Positions 23,553 to 33,995 of a stretch of DNA of 64,000 nt are shown here, one piece after another. Every line of letters begins with the position of its first letter. Positions within the stretch are counted from its first letter, which is position 1. The notes below the pieces were generated by a model, which was given only the letters and a program-made list of their open reading frames with translations, made no database searches and was not told where the DNA came from. The stretch spans positions 372,001 to 436,000 of the forward strand of contig NBBA01000015.1 of NCBI GenBank assembly GCA_002794785.1, written 5' to 3'. The stretch comes from Coniferiporia sulphurascens. Its lineage: Eukaryota; Basidiomycota; Agaricomycetes; Hymenochaetales; Hymenochaetaceae. The position numbers and the translations under genes were made by a program.

Positions 23553-24121
23553 TGCTTGTCCAGGATGTCGAAGATTTCGTCTTTCTTCATCTCGTCGAAG
23601 TGACTGAGCAGGTTACGGATGCTCGCAGTGATGTGCTTGGGCGAGGTGTTCTCGGGGGTTGGCTCGGGTGTCTCGACAATGGGGAACGCGTTGTTGATGG
23701 TACGGACAGTACACTGTTGGTTTGGTCCTTGCTGGTACTTGGTGCAATCACAGGCATTGTGCCCCTTCTCTCTGCAGGCAAGACAATGTCCTTCGCACAT
23801 GCATTTGGCACATTCTTCCTCTGAGAGATGTGGTGGGCGGCTGGTAGCTGTAACCTGCATACTACGCTGGTTAGGCTGGTATGGGCGGCACTGCTGGTTG
23901 TTTCCGAGGTTACAGAAGTGGTTCTCTTGTTTAATGGGAGCTTGTCCCGGGCCGTGGAGGGCCTTGAGTCGCTGGTAGACAGCGTCCTGCCTGGAGGCCT
24001 CACGATACCATTCCTCAATGGTGGTGGGCTGTTTGGTGTTTGCGAGAACACATGCCAGAAGGCCATGTTTGAGGCCTTTCTCGTAGATGGGGATGAGGTT
24101 GTTGTCCCCTGACATGCCAGC
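23543..24121 (-). pseudogene. Gypsy gag, C-terminal half
   Basis: The frame begins inside the 5' LTR and the first ATG in the element is at about 24115. It covers the C-terminal capsid part (GDNNLIPIYEKGLKHGLL, IEEWYREASRQDAVYQRL) and a Cys/His knuckle (CEGHCLACREKGHNACDC). The N-terminal half normally found in Gag is absent. The frame stops at TAA 23543-23545, just after a slippery GGGTTTT. Confidence 0.85.
23546..23552 (-). promoter_or_regulatory. Candidate -1 ribosomal frameshift site between gag and pol
   Basis: On the element strand the heptamer GGGTTTT lies directly before the gag TAA and fits the X XXY YYZ rule. Slipping back one base enters the pol frame, which is open from there to the protease. 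The second signal (a downstream structure) was not verified. Confidence 0.5.
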
Positions 24122-24639
24122 TGTTAAGCTCAACGGTTACGCGATGATCGACGTCGGGGCTTCCTGATTGTCGGGGCTGGTAGTATGGCAACAGGGCTTC
24201 CTGATCAACAATGTGGACGCAGTAGGCTTCTGAGCAGAGTCGGGTTACAACGAAGCAACTAGTGGCTCAATGGCACACAGTAGACTGGTGGTAGCAGATA
24301 ATGGGCTTGTATGAACAAAGAGCACAAGCTTAGGGCTTGTGCTACTGAAGTTACATGCTTATATGCTACTCTATGTGTTTACTACTGTAGTGGCCTGTGT
24401 AGGGTAGTTTACCAGACTATGGAAGGTCATGGAAACCCAAGGAATGCCTTGGTAATACAAGTAGGGCTATCAGTAAGCAAGGCATGTCATGGTGATGCAA
24501 TATGGCATCATCATGGCATCTTATGGTGTAAGGCGAATAAGGATGAGTAAGGAAGAGAAATGGGGGAGTTGCGCTGACTGATGATGATGAAGAGGGAAAT
24601 GAGTCAGCGCATATGGGAAAGTAAAGGAAAATTGTAACA
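24122..24639 (-). repeat. Gypsy 5' LTR
   Basis: This is a 518-bp TGTTA...TAACA repeat, near-identical over most of its length to 17460-18019. On the element strand it is followed immediately by gag sequence, with no primer-binding site. Confidence 0.88.
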
Positions 24640-24739
24640 ATTTGCCTGTCATGTGACATACTTCTATAAATTTGACTCAGGGTCTTCTGCTTCTTTTCCT
24701 TTTACCACCATCATCCCATTTGCAAATATTCCACATTTG

Positions 24740-26213
24740 TGTTAGGACCAAGGGTAACCATGGTTAGCCGATGGAACAAGTAGTCGAGATAGAGTTGAGG
24801 CATGTGATTGAGTCAAGAATAAGTCGGTAGATGTTGGTACTTCACTCAGGAGAAGTCTGAGAGAATTGAGAAGGTGAATTAAACTGGGGGTCTAGGCTGG
24901 TCTAGGCCTCCCTTATATACATGAAGAAGAAGCTCCGCTTGAAAGCGGACGCTCCACAAGGCTCTGCAGTTGGAGCTATGATGCCTCACAGTGTCGTCAT
25001 AAGCTCCACTGACTTGGAGCTGCGTACCAGTGCAATGACCTCATTAGAGGATCATATGAGAAATAACTATCTATGATTGGCCATTGGTGCTCCACTGAGC
25101 TCCACTGCGTGTCATGCGCTCCACTATGCTCCACTAGGCTCCACTGAGCTCATAGTGAAGTCATAGGTGTCATAATGACTTCACCATGATGCTTAGGCTG
25201 TGTGCGTCGCCCCACTGTTCTGCATGCTACTCTGTAGTCTTATGTGCCAGTGGCTTCTTGTTGAGATGCTGCCTAACAGCTTGATGATTGGTAAGTCGTT
25301 GACTTGTCTTGTTGGCCTCCTGTACTGGTTCCTCCATGTTATCCTGTTGTATTGGACACTTCACCATTTAGGGTTTGTGGCTGGCTTCGGTAAGTGCTTC
25401 GGTTCCTGCTAAGTGTGGCTTAATTGCGTAATGCGATATCGGCTAAAGGTCCATAGGCGGGTACCTTTCGGTTGGTGTCCTGTCATCAATCACATTGTCT
25501 GGCGGTTCATTAATGTGGTTTATCCTAGCAATACATCGCGTATATCCTGGAGGTGGCACCAGGGGTGATCCATTTGATAACCATAGTGTTATCACGTAAA
25601 AATTAACATTGCCGATCTGTTGATTGGTGGTCGTTGATCCCTTTGCTGATAGATTCTCGAAGAGGGTGATTACCTTTGTGCGTAATCAGTGAGCGTTAGC
25701 TAGGAATGTGTTATCCTGCAATGTCCTATATGGGAAGGATCCTGAGACCACTTGTAGGTCACATTCCTTGTCATGTATGTGCGGGTTCACTATCGTCTGG
25801 ACATGGACATTGTGCAAAAACTCCTGTACATCAAAGATGTACATTTGTATTGTGTGCATTACCCTGACCTCCGTGCCATCGCCTATGGGGTCTACAGTGT
25901 GATCTGTAGTTACCTGGCAGTTCGTGTACCCTGCCATGTAAAAGCATTCAGTTATTACTGTGTTAAATGCTTCCCATGATTGATTGTATGCGGTCCGGCA
26001 TCGGTGGCAGAGTATTGACAGGTCAAGAGTCTTTAGCGGTTGCTTGAGCATCATGATTGGCCTGATGTTCCCAAGAAGTCCTGGTTTTCTAGTTAGTTCC
26101 GTCCCCATGTTGAATGATCGCTGGATAGTCTCCGTGGGAGTCCCTTCCTGTATTGGTAGTCGCTGGTATCGTTGCCTAAGCTTGTAAGCAAGCTTATTCA
26201 TCAATTCCTAACA
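24740..26213. mobile_element. Large solo LTR or short LTR-type element with its own ORF
   Basis: The ends are TGTTAGGA and TCCTAACA, and ATTTG duplications flank it (24735-24739 and 26214-26218). Only the short terminal inversion is shared between the ends, as in a single LTR, but 1474 bp is long. It contains a cluster of GCTCCACT repeats (about 24970-25145) and an open frame of 172 codons. The internal retroelement it came from is not in the window. Confidence 0.7.
25686..26204 (-). CDS. Unknown repeat-borne protein with CxxC and YxNCQ motifs
   Basis: This 172-codon frame starts 9 bp inside the element end. An N-terminal basic region is followed by LCHRCRTAYNQSWEAFN, then YTNCQVTTDHT and VRVMHTIQMYIFDVQEFLHNV. 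A second, diverged copy of the last 110 residues is at 63113-63487, which suggests purifying selection or a recent common source. I do not recognise the family. The Cys pair plus later Cys could bind zinc. Confidence 0.5.
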   Translation of the reverse strand: MMNKLAYKLRQRYQRLPIQEGTPTETIQRSFNMGTELTRKPGLLGNIRPIMMLKQPLKTLDLSILCHRCRTAYNQSWEAFNTVITECFYMAGYTNCQVTTDHTVDPIGDGTEVRVMHTIQMYIFDVQEFLHNVHVQTIVNPHIHDKECDLQVVSGSFPYRTLQDNTFLANAH

Positions 26214-26218
26214 ATTTG

Positions 26219-26930
26219 GGATTTTGGTCATCCTAGATCATAAAAATATGTCTTGGGAAGTGGAGAAGGAGACTGATAGATTATCCTACTTTCTCTTCTC
26301 CATGTTCACTCCCACATATTATGCCTGCAATGCATCATCTCTTAACTTCAGATTTCTGCATCATTACTTCTTCCTCCCACAAGGACCCAATGCTTATCAT
26401 GCTTGTTGGTTTGCATGTCCTTGGGAGTACATCATTCATGCCATATCTGGCCTGTCCCCCATTTGACTTTGGCATTGCTTTCTCAAATAGTATTGCCATT
26501 GTCACCAGTGCATATCACATTTTTCAAACATTCTATGATGTAATTCTTTCCATTTATTTCAACTGACTTATAGATTCATCCACCATCCCAGTTGAACATC
26601 TAGGAGGTCTACTCATAAAGGTGAGTAATATGTTTCACAGATCTGTTGAACATCTCTTTATAGCTGATTTATTTATGCTTTCACTAACAGGACTCCTGTT
26701 ACCATGCTCATAGAGTGTTTCTTTTTTCTAATTGCTTAGGATGTTTTGGCCCCACTGACCACTGATTTGCCAGTTTTTATGCTTCTCTTCAGTCATACTT
26801 ACATACACCTGACTTGAAGAGTAAGATGTCTATATATCATAGCCAAATAGAACATATTTTCTCTGAAAGGACTAGACAAAGAATGTGATCAACCAATTGA
26901 CCAGGGAGATTATCAGTCAGAAATAGTCAA
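26219..26930 (+). other. Core of the TIR element, unassigned
   Basis: There are open frames of about 80 codons (26224-26466 and 26321-26566) with hydrophobic content and possible splice sites near 26622 (GTGAGT). They might be remains of a transposase or another captured gene. I cannot assign them. Confidence 0.25.
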
Positions 26931-27229
26931 ATATAGTCAGAAATAGCCAGAAAATAGTAGTAGATAGTCATAAATAGTGAGAAAATAGTTGAAAGTAGAC
27001 ACAATATAGTGAAAAATAGTGAAAAATAGTTGGAAAATAGTACAAAATAGTAGAGAAAGGGGGCTATATAGCAATATATAGTGCTATATAGTAAGGGGGC
27101 CTACTATATAGTACTATATAGTACTATATATGACCAAGAAGGGCTGGATTAACCTATTTTACCTATGGGCCCTATTTTAATTATATAGTGTTATATAGTA
27201 CTATATAGCATTTTGGGTTTTTCCTGATG
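26930..27229. repeat. Right subterminal repeats and TIR
   Basis: First come many AGAAATAGTC/AAAATAGT units, then TATATAGTACTATATAG palindromes, then the terminal repeat ending CCTGATG at 27229. This matches the left end (2125-2166 plus 8099 onward). Confidence 0.7.
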
Positions 27230-27242
27230 TATTGAAACGCAC

Positions 27243-29494
27243 CTACCGCTTTTCCACTCCCCGATTATTAAATGCAAACAATAAATCATGAACAACTATG
27301 GCTTTGAAAGCAAGAAGGAGCCTCACGTTTTCTGTCCAGGCAATTTGTGCTTTTAACTCCGTATCGCCAAAGAGCAATATAAGGTCATAAATTTGGGTCC
27401 AGTACGTCTTTCCATTGATTCCAGTCAAAGGTTTCGATAGCTTTTTTTAAGTTATAAGTTTCCGCAGTAACGGTGCATAGCGTTATCAATGGCGCTTTTT
27501 TAAAATTAAAAGTCAAAAAAAAAGTCAAAACACATGCGCGTGCTTGCCAGATCAAATGATCCAACCTTCATCCTTCCAAATTGGTGGTTTTCCACTACCT
27601 TGAAAAACAAGTAGGTTAATGCTCATTGATCCAAGCTCATCCAATTCTGTTTTCTCGACAAAAAACGATTGCCTGAATTCAGTTTCCTTTGAAACAGCGG
27701 TACCCTTCGTACATATTTTAGATGTAGCAATTGCACGACGGGAAGGCTGGAATATACCTTTCGTAAAACGACGCTGAACGTCCAGAGACCATTTTCTTTC
27801 CAGAGGGCAACACATGGATGTTCGCCTTCCGTCGAACATGTTCTGGGTTATTAGGATCGTAAACGGGGCGGGTTCTCATTCCATACGTAACACCTGCGAC
27901 TCTTGAAGAGACAAAATGATCGAGATAAAAAGAGATGGCTCCATCGGCGACAGCCTTCGCCCTGTCTGAAGTGTAGGTCAATCGATCCAATAGTCGAAGC
28001 GCTACTTGCGTTTGTCCATCCGGACAAATGGCATTGACTTCAAAGCGCGAAAGATGCAATTTGAGCTTAGTAGTCAGATGCGGACTTGCGGAAAACCCGC
28101 CGACGAAATAGACCGTCTACGAAATGTGTTATCAAATACGTAACTAATATTAAAAAAATAAAAAGCACCGTTATGTCGACTGATGACTCTTCAATAATGT
28201 CTATAATGGCTTCCATACTTGCTGTGATGGAAGGTCCGAAAAAGGACGCGACATCTTCCCTATCTCTTATTTAATCAAGAGTGGTAGATAAACGGTGACT
28301 TCGCGGGACCTTACCCGGGTAGTTTGAGCTTCCCAGATCTGATTCCAAAATCCGGATCTTTGTCTGATATATTACCAAACGGCACAAGACAAACATCCTT
28401 AGTGTCCTTGAAAATCTTTTTCGTGGTCTCGTCAAACCGCTCGCTAATTTGTTCGACCTGCTCTTCAGAGCCGTATCGAGAGCTCCGTAGTTTATCTATT
28501 CAACGAAAGTTCAGTGCGAGTCTGTTCGCGTATACGATATTGGTTGACTCACCCCTTATGAAAGACTTCGCTTTAGCAGTAACAAATATTGAACCTTGAA
28601 GCTTGCCTGCAGAACGAAGGATTGAGTGTCTATGGCGACTATATTACTAGCGACTCGCATTTTGCCGCGGAGGTTTCCTCAACTCTTAGCGGCTGAGTTC
28701 CAACTATCTTATATGCGCTAAAGTCGAGGGTCCCTCCTCCAAGGTCGGCGATCACAAAACCCTTCCCGTCCTAGATACATTCGTTCGTAACTCGCAAGTA
28801 CTCAAAAGTTCCAGTCAACACATGTGCTCACATTTCCCAACGAGCCTTCGCGCAGACAGTAGTGAAGACTGGCCTCTCCTTCAGTCACGAACTTCACTCG
28901 GGAACGACCCTGAGGCGTATCAGGGATCATCTTCGCCATAATCACCGCCTTCCGCATCATATTCTGCTGCGTACCCTGCCATCCGTTTGGGTGACCCAGA
29001 ATGAAGGTTATGTCGTTCTTCAGCGCATCCCAAGATCGGGATAAGGTAAGATGCGTTTCGCATATAAACTTTTCAGCACAAGTCATGAGGTATCCCAAGA
29101 AATCTGCCAAGACCCGGACGAGTGTTTTTCCTGGAGGAAGTGGCCGCAAGGTGGATGCATGAGTTGCCGGCATGGAATCGGGTCGCATTCTTAGTTTAAA
29201 CCTTCAAAACTGGTGAGAATATTCAATTCCCGGCCTATGTTACGAGTCGCACCACTCTACTTTTGTCCATTCCTCATCTTCGGCTTTTTCGGTATTCTTG
29301 TCTAGCAAAGCTTCAGCACCTGCTGCGCGGAGAAGGCCCTGTCGATCGTAATAGAGGATACTTGGGATTTTCGATGACCCCGAAGCGTGCTCTTGGCCAG
29401 GATCAAGCAGACAGTACGACACGCCGCTGAAAGTTGTTCCGACATCGAAAGCAATGACTAGTCGACGAGAGGCTCCCTTGTATTCTTTTGACAT
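27243..29494 (-). pseudogene. HSP70-like (HSPA12-type) copy 2
   Basis: The gene has an ATG at 29494 and a stop TAG at 27243-27245. Exon 1 is 29494-29253, exon 2 is 29201-28832 (HPNGWQGTQQN, VTEGEASLHYCL), and exon 3 begins at 28770 (IADLGGGTLDFSAY). Further short exons encode FVTAKAKSFIR, the LRSSRYGSEEQVEQISERF segment, VASFFGPSI, VYFVGGFSASPHL and GAISFYLDHFVSSRV. The last exons end at EN | GVEKR. One T is missing at about 27780 (VSGR | FSVVLRK), which breaks the frame in the C-terminal substrate-binding part. Exon 1 also lacks about 105 bp present in copies 1 and 3, including an intron, through a deletion between similar CCAGG/CCTGG repeats that leaves the frame open. It is the best preserved of the three copies. 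Confidence 0.85.
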
Positions 29495-30084
29495 GGCGGG
29501 GTGGCTGGAGAGGGAGAGGGCTACAGCTTCCCAGCCTGGCGGACATCGCGAGGCCTACATGAGGGAAAGGTAAGAAAATAAGGTTTACGATCGTCGACAA
29601 ACACAGAAAGCGCGTCTACTCCGACACGGCAACAGCCGATAGGTCTCGATCAGGTAAGCTACTACTTCAAGTTACTGCAATAATCAGTGAAAGAGTGAAG
29701 ATCCTCAAACAACCTCTTTCTTCAAGTTCACGGAGGGGTACAAGTAGAACAATGACGAATAAAGCCCAACGGCGGGATTACGACGAAGTTCCCAAATCCC
29801 TACAGATCCCTCTACATACAGTACTTTATGATGGTATCCGGAAGAAGTGGTCACTCTTCGAACACTCACTGAACCTCTCCATCTTCACTTCCATTTTCTC
29901 CGTCCTTTTCATCCTCTGCCTCTTCATCACTGTCCTCGGTACATCAATTTTTTCGTCTTCTTCATACCCTTCATCCTCTTTAAATTCATCTTCTCCAAAA
30001 TCTTCATCATAAACAATATGCGCAGGGCCGCTGGTGCATATAAATCATTCAGTCAACGTACATTCCCTTGCTATTGGAAAGCGC
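29495..30084. repeat. Spacer of the HSP70 tandem unit, with empty insertion site
   Basis: This is the duplicate of 1586-2124. It includes TTCCCTTGCTATTGG at 30064-30078, whose TA (30072-30073) corresponds to the target duplicated by the 25-kb element. No gene is seen. Confidence 0.75.
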
Positions 30085-32407
30085 TTACCGCTTTTCCACT
30101 CCCTGATCATTATTGGACGCAGGAGATAAACCATGAGCACTTAAACGCCGCTGCAGAAGCAAAATAGAACCTCACGTTTTCTTCCAAGAAATCTGTGCCT
30201 TCAGCTCCGTGCCTCCAAACTGCAATATAAGCTCATAATTTTGGATCCAGTATGTCCGCCCATTGAGTCCAGTCAAAGGCCTTAATAGTTCCTTTTAAAC
30301 TAGATGTATCCGCTGTGACAGTGCATAGCGTATCCAGTGGCGCTTTTTAATAAAAAGTTTATCCACGTGCGAATGTTTGCCAAATCAAATAACCCAACCT
30401 TCATCTTTCCATGCTGGCGGTTTTCCACTACCTCGAAAAGCAAGTAGATCAATGCTCTGTGATCCTGGCCAACCCAAGGATGTGCTCTGGGAGGAATACG
30501 GAAGCTTGAACTCGGTTTCCTTTGAAACAAGGGTACCCTGTGCATACTTTTCAATACAGTAATTGTATGACGATAGGGTGAGGAAGCACCTTTTGTAGAA
30601 CGACGCTGAACCCGCCATTGACTGCCTGCATCCCAGAAGGCAACAGATAAAGGTTCGCTTTTCGTTGAACATGTTCTGTGTTATCAGGATCATAAAAAGG
30701 GCACCTCCCCATTCCATATGTAATGCCCGCCATTCTTGAGGAGACAAAATGATCGAGATAGAAAGAGATAGCCCCATCTGCAACAGCCTTCGCTCTGTCC
30801 GAAATGTAAGCCAACGGGTCAGATAGATAAGGTAGGGTTTACGTTTGCCCGTCCGGACAGGTAACACTGATATCAAAGCGCGAAAGATGTAGTTTGAGCT
30901 GAGCAGTCAGATATGGGCTCGCAGAGAAACCTCCGACGAGATAGACTGTCTACGGTATACGTAGTTAAAACGCATGATACTAAACAACGCAAAACGCACC
31001 GTTATGTCAACAGACGACTCTTCAATAATGTCTATAATTGCTGCTACGCTTGCAGAAATGGAAGGTTTGAAGAAAGAGGCAACTTCATCCCTGGTTGGAT
31101 GCTAAATTAGGAGTGGCGAAATAAGCAGGGAATTCGCAAAGTCCCACCCTGACAGTCTGAGCTTCCCCGACCTGATTCCGTTCTCCAAGTCCTTCTCCGC
31201 TAAAGAACCGAAGGATACGAGGCAAACGTCTTTTGTATCCCTAAAAAATTTCTTCGTGGTTTCGTCGAATCGCTCGCTGATTTGTTTGACATGCTCGTCG
31301 GAGCCATACCGTGAGACTTTTAGTTTATCTGTTTGGAGCTTGGTGTGAGTCTATTCACACATGTGATATTTGGCTGACTTACTCTTGATAAAAGATTTCG
31401 CTCTGGCAGTAACAAATGTTGAACCTTGAAGCTCGCCTAAAGAGTGCGAATTCAGCCAAAGCCGCACCCTTGACGTACGGCTTACATTTTTCCGCAGAGA
31501 TCTCTTCGACTCTAAGCGGCTGCGTTCCGATCACCTTGTATGCACTAAAATCAAGAGTTCCTCCTCCAAGGTCGGCAATCACAAACCCTTTTCCATCCTG
31601 GATACATCCGTTCGCAGGTACTCAGACGTTTCAGTCGGCATATGTGCTCACGTTGTCTAATGAGCCTTCCCGTAAGCAATAGTGAAGACTGGCCTCTCCT
31701 TCAGTCACGAATTTCACTCGGAACGACCTTGAGGCGTGTCAGGGATCATCTTCGCCATAATCGCCGCCTTCCGCATCATATTCTGCTGCGTACCCTGCCA
31801 TCCGTTTGGGTGACCCAGGACGAAAATTATATCGTCCTTCAATGTATCCCAAGATCGGGATAAGGTAAGATGTGTTTCGCGTATGAAGTTATCGGCACAG
31901 GTCATGAGGTATCCCAAGAAATCCGCAAAGACCCGGACGAGTGTTTTTCCTGGAGGAAATGGCTGTAAGGCAGATGCCTGAGCTACCGGCATGGAATCGG
32001 GTCGCATTCTTAGTTTGAACCTTCAAAACTGGTGAAGGATATTCAATCCCCAACTATATTACGAAGTCGTACCACTCGACTTTTGTCCATTCCTCGTCCT
32101 CAGCTTTCTCGACATTCTCGGCTAATAGAGCTTCAGCACCTGCGGCGCAGAGTAGGCCCTGTCGATCGTAGTAAAGAATACTTGGAATTTTCGATCGACC
32201 CTGCAGCGTGCTCTTGACCAGGATACCTAGCCACGTTCTGATGAGATGATTTGGCGAACCTGGACTTTTGTTGCTGACCTTGTGATATTACAGATCTTAG
32301 GCTCTTGGCCAGGATCAAGCAGACTATAGGATACACCACTGAAATGTCGTGCCGACGTCGAAAGCAATGACTAGTATACGAGACGCTCCTTTGTATTCTT
32401 TTGACAT
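30085..32407 (-). pseudogene. HSP70-like (HSPA12-type) copy 3
   Basis: The gene runs from ATG at 32407 to TAA at 30085-30087 with the same exon order as copy 2. Exon 1 has an extra T at about 32341 (ACATTTCAGTGG for the phosphate-1 loop), exon 2 an extra A at about 32195, and one C is missing at about 31722 (GRSRVKF becomes GRSE-stop). It keeps the first intron (donor GTCAGC) that copy 2 has lost. Downstream parts (IADLGGGTLDFSAYKVIGTQ, GAISFYLDHFVSSRM, SKETEFKLP, DEGWVI) are intact. Three independent shifts make it a pseudogene. Confidence 0.83.
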
Positions 32408-32659
32408 GGTGGTATGAGGTAGTGGCTTCAGGCCAGGCGCGGCGAGGCCTACACGCGTTTATGCATAGATAAGGTTTACGATTATCAAAGGGTACGGTTC
32501 GGCACACAAAGCGCGCCAACTCCGACGCGGCAAAAGCCGAAAGTGTTCGTTGACATCCTCCAGCGTTTGCAACTTTTCTTGTGATCATCATATCAGTCTG
32601 TAGGGCACTCGTCCTATTGTCTCGTCCTATCTGGTTTAAGACTCTGCGCATATCCTAAA

Positions 32660-33900
32660 ATTCTTAGAAGGTAAGCTATAAGCTGCCCCATGACCTCTGC
32701 TGTGTGCGGACACCGTACACAATGATATAACTTGAATGCTGATGTTAGACTTGCAATAGGATTATACTTATTTAAACATTTCTCCAAGCTGCATCACTCT
32801 TTGAAGCGGTTGCAAGATCTCGGTCTCGGACAAAGTCTCGTTTTTCAAAGCGCAAAAGGCATTAAATATTGTCCGATTATGGCGTAACGATCGCTTCTCA
32901 TCGGATTCCCGACCGCTCCTGTACATATCACAACACGATGCTACGATGCACTTCTACCAGCACCACCAGCGTCTACCAACCGACCTAAACTTCCATTTCG
33001 TTTCAGGAGTACAGCACTACCTCAAGTCCGCGGGAATCATGCGAACATGGCCTCCCGTTGAAGTTTTTTTTTCTCGCAACCGCTCAGAAATACGATAGCA
33101 GTTACCGAGAGGCGTTCCTGGCTCGTGTGTGGATGTACTCCTCAATTGAGTCGGGGGGAAAAGATACATAAACTTCCAATGGCGCTTAGACGACCACGGG
33201 GACCCGTGCAGGATAAAATTCGACACTACATGTACCTGAGCTTCATGCAGCAAGATAGCTATTACAGCAAGCGCTCCGACGATTATTGACACTGGTTTTC
33301 TCCAGAAGCTCTCTCATCTTCGAATTTTTTGTATGCCTTGCAAGTGCGTGTTGCGCGGAGCGCTGAAGCCGGTCTGCTTTGCATATGCGCTTGGAGCAAA
33401 AGGTGCTTCTGGGGAGTTCCTGCGTCTATCCCGAATCAATGAGAAATGTTTTTCCCACATCGTGCCACGGAACGACTCCGGCAGTGTCGAGCAAGCGCCA
33501 GGCTTAGCACTCCCGGGGCCATGCCTTTCGTGCGGTCCGCAATCTGCGATCGAGGCTACTGGAATGCGGATCCAAGCTGCGGGTACGCACCAATGCATGG
33601 CTGCAACTAACTTTTTCAAGCCTGAAAAATCGCTCTTTTTGGGCACTGTCGGCCCTCCTTTTCCAATTTCATCTCTGCAGCTCTGTTCACGTATCTTGCC
33701 TGAAGGGGCTGGTAGAGGGATTCAGACATAGGCGTCTCCGGTCCCCTTCTTTTCTTTTGAAATGTCAGTAGAGATAGATGCCCGCTACCTCTTTGTTGTG
33801 TTTTCAACTTCTTGCTATGGACCGATAGCAAACATAGGATTGGCGCGCGTCTGTTATGTGGAAGTGTTTAATCTAACAAACACGTTTCAGCTTTTCTGAC
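32660..33900. other. Intergenic, no supported gene
   Basis: Several short frames occur on both strands, including a 91-codon minus frame with a hydrophobic start at 33292. None has a domain, splice pattern or homologous copy in the window. Confidence 0.5.
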
Positions 33901-33995
33901 GCTGGTTGTACGACTGCGCCCAACCAGACCTCTTAAAAGAGGCCGGAGGTCTTGTATCCTACCACCAGCCTTCTCCTCCAACTCGCCGACACACC

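Larger units (their letters stand above)
17340..24639 (-). mobile_element. Gypsy chromovirus LTR retrotransposon with gag deletion
   Basis: This 7.3-kb element is read on the minus strand. Its LTR ends are TGTTA...TAACA and the flanks carry an ATTTG duplication (17335-17339 and 24640-24644). The order gag, protease, reverse transcriptase, RNase H, integrase, chromodomain is that of Metaviridae chromoviruses. A purine-rich tract (GGGAGGCAA) precedes the 3' LTR at 18020. The 5' LTR joins directly to the second half of gag, so the primer site and N-terminal gag are gone and the copy is defective. A third ORF region follows pol and is interrupted by a solo Copia LTR. Confidence 0.88.
2125..27229. 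mobile_element. 25.1-kb TIR element carrying host gene fragments
   Basis: The ends are inverted repeats. The left end starts CATCAGGAAAAGCCCAAATG and the right end, read on the other strand, starts CATCAGGAAAAACCCAAAAT. Both continue into CTATATAGT repeats, giving about 70 bp of imperfect TIR once the nested Copia element is removed. The flanks carry a TA duplication (2123-2124 and 27230-27231). The spacer between HSP70 copies 2 and 3 (TTCCCTTGCTATTGG at 30064-30078) is a paralogous empty site that confirms both edges. Subtracting the nested Copia (5927 bp), Gypsy (7300 bp), a 1474-bp solo LTR and their duplications leaves a core of about 10.4 kb. That core holds fragments of SNF5, VPS35, a PHD gene, NDUFS4 and UFD4 with their introns, so it was acquired from DNA. 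I found no recognisable transposase; it appears non-autonomous. TA duplications occur in Tc1/mariner and other families, so the superfamily is unassigned. Confidence 0.8.

Noticed and set aside
33333..33731. 132-codon plus-strand ORF with Cys residues
   Set aside because: No domain, no splice structure, and an overlapping frame of similar length on the other strand.
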